From contig UQVV01000073.1 in the NCBI GenBank assembly GCA_900544635.1, forward strand, positions 1 to 8,453: 8,453 bases of DNA, given 5' to 3'. The position numbers and the translations under genes are program-made. The notes beneath the pieces are model-generated. The model ran no database searches. It saw only the letters and a list, made by a program, of their open reading frames with translations, and was not told the origin of the DNA. This DNA comes from an uncultured Cloacibacillus sp. GTDB lineage: Bacteria > Synergistota > Synergistia > Synergistales > Synergistaceae. Below, piece by piece: positions 7,723 through 8,453 of the stretch (position 1 is the stretch's first letter; each line of letters begins with the position of its first letter).

Positions 7723-8453
7723 TTACAACACCGCGCGGAAATATAGCAGGACGGCGAGCGAAAAGAGGACGATAAAGGGCGCGCGCCGGAGCGGAGCGCC
7801 GCACCTGAGCGCCGCGGCCGAGCAGAAAATCGCGGCGGCGAGGACGAAGAGCGGCGTCGAGTAACCGACCTGCGCCGGCGTCAGCGACGCGAGTGCGTCG
7901 AGCGCGCTCTGCGAAAAGCGCAGAATAAGCTCGCTCGTCTCCGCGAAGAGCGGCGCGAACGGAAGGCCGAGCAGCGGCGGCAGGCTGAGCGCGAATATCA
8001 GAGGAAAGACGACGGCGAAGTAGGGCACGGCGACGAGGTTCGCAGTAAGCCCCGCGACGGGAACGGACGAAAATACCTCCGCAACGACGGGCGCGCTGAC
8101 GAACCAGACGAGCACGGACGTCGCCGCCGCGCCAGCGATACCGCGCCCGACGAGCCGGACGCCCGCCGTTATGAAGAGGGCCGCGAGCACGGAGAGCCGC
8201 CAGCCGACGTCGAAGAAGCTCCACGGATTGTACAAAAGCATGAGGCAGGCCGCGGCGCTGACGTTGTTGAATGACGAGTACGGACGGCCGAGGGCCTCCG
8301 CCGCGATGCAGATCTGCGCCATCGCGGCCGCGCGCACGCCGCCCGGCGGAAATCCCGCGAAGGCAACGTAGAGCCACAGAAGCGCGGATACCGTGACTGT
8401 CCTAGCCGCGCCTCCGCGCTTGAGGAAGAAGAGCAGCCCCGCGAGCACGCCGA
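7723..8453 (-). CDS. comEC: ComEC/Rec2-type DNA-uptake channel, C-terminal part (5' end outside window)
   Basis: ComEC is the inner-membrane channel that carries single-stranded DNA into the cytoplasm during natural transformation. The visible 242 residues are the second half of the Competence domain and continue in frame to the window edge. The conserved FPPGGVRAAAMAQ (family pattern 'PSxxRAxxM') lies near visible residue 35. It is followed by LLYNPWSFFDVGWRLSVLAALFI (family 'NPxxlxDxGfqLSfxA'). At least five further hydrophobic segments follow, including the stretches around TSVLVWFVSAPVVAEV, LVAVPYFAVVFPLIFAL, LFVLAAAIFCSAAAL and IVLFSLAVLLYF. The protein ends at TAA 7725-7723 right after the last helix. 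The C-terminal metallo-beta-lactamase-like domain of many ComEC proteins, such as that of B. subtilis, is absent. It sits 35 nt upstream of coaX. Whether the cell is transformable cannot be told. Confidence 0.9.
   Translation of the reverse strand, partial: GVLAGLLFFLKRGGAARTVTVSALLWLYVAFAGFPPGGVRAAAMAQICIAAEALGRPYSSFNNVSAAACLMLLYNPWSFFDVGWRLSVLAALFITAGVRLVGRGIAGAAATSVLVWFVSAPVVAEVFSSVPVAGLTANLVAVPYFAVVFPLIFALSLPPLLGLPFAPLFAETSELILRFSQSALDALASLTPAQVGYSTPLFVLAAAIFCSAAALRCGAPLRRAPFIVLFSLAVLLYFRAVL

Noticed and set aside
7688..8377. Upstream extension of the coaX frame giving a 486-residue protein
   Set aside because: The extra 230 residues are Arg/Ala-rich shadow sequence overlapping comEC. 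CoaX homology and a strong ribosome site both begin at the ATG at 7687.

Overview
The window is a compact stretch of bacterial housekeeping DNA. Every gene I can support lies on the minus strand, so transcription runs from high to low coordinates. The order is comEC (5' end outside the window), coaX, dus, lysS, ligA, gatC, gatA, gatB (3' end outside). Spacers are 2 to 45 nt, one pair of genes overlaps by 11 nt, and no gene-free stretch exceeds 50 nt. I see no tRNA or rRNA genes, insertion sequences, CRISPR arrays, attachment sites, convincing promoters or terminators. The plus-strand reading frames look like antisense shadows.

Organism: a GC-rich bacterium (roughly 60% G+C by eye) with strong Shine-Dalgarno sites, GTG and TTG starts, an NAD-dependent DNA ligase, a type III pantothenate kinase and a GatCAB amidotransferase. 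Isoleucine is read largely from ATA despite the high GC, which is unusual. My tentative guess is an anaerobe of the Synergistota or a GC-rich Clostridia-like lineage. This rests on protein style and codon use only, with no database search.

Region by region: 8453-7723 is the C-terminal, membrane part of the DNA-uptake channel ComEC, which ends without the usual metallo-beta-lactamase domain. 7687-6917 is CoaX, first step of CoA synthesis. 6927-5869 is a divergent tRNA-dihydrouridine synthase starting at TTG inside the end of coaX. 5823-4306 is class II lysyl-tRNA synthetase. 4284-2221 is NAD-dependent DNA ligase LigA. 2190-1 carries gatC, gatA and the first 133 codons of gatB, with gatA and gatB ribosome sites embedded in the end of the preceding gene.

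How they fit together: five of the eight genes serve tRNA charging or modification (dus, lysS, gatCAB). CoaX and LigA are cofactor and replication genes and ComEC is DNA uptake, so this reads as one long housekeeping transcription unit rather than a dedicated pathway. I found no undescribed system. Points worth a second look are the short ComEC, the divergent Dus, a 22-bp perfect palindrome inside dus, the ATA codon preference, and the complete lack of three codons across lysS and ligA.
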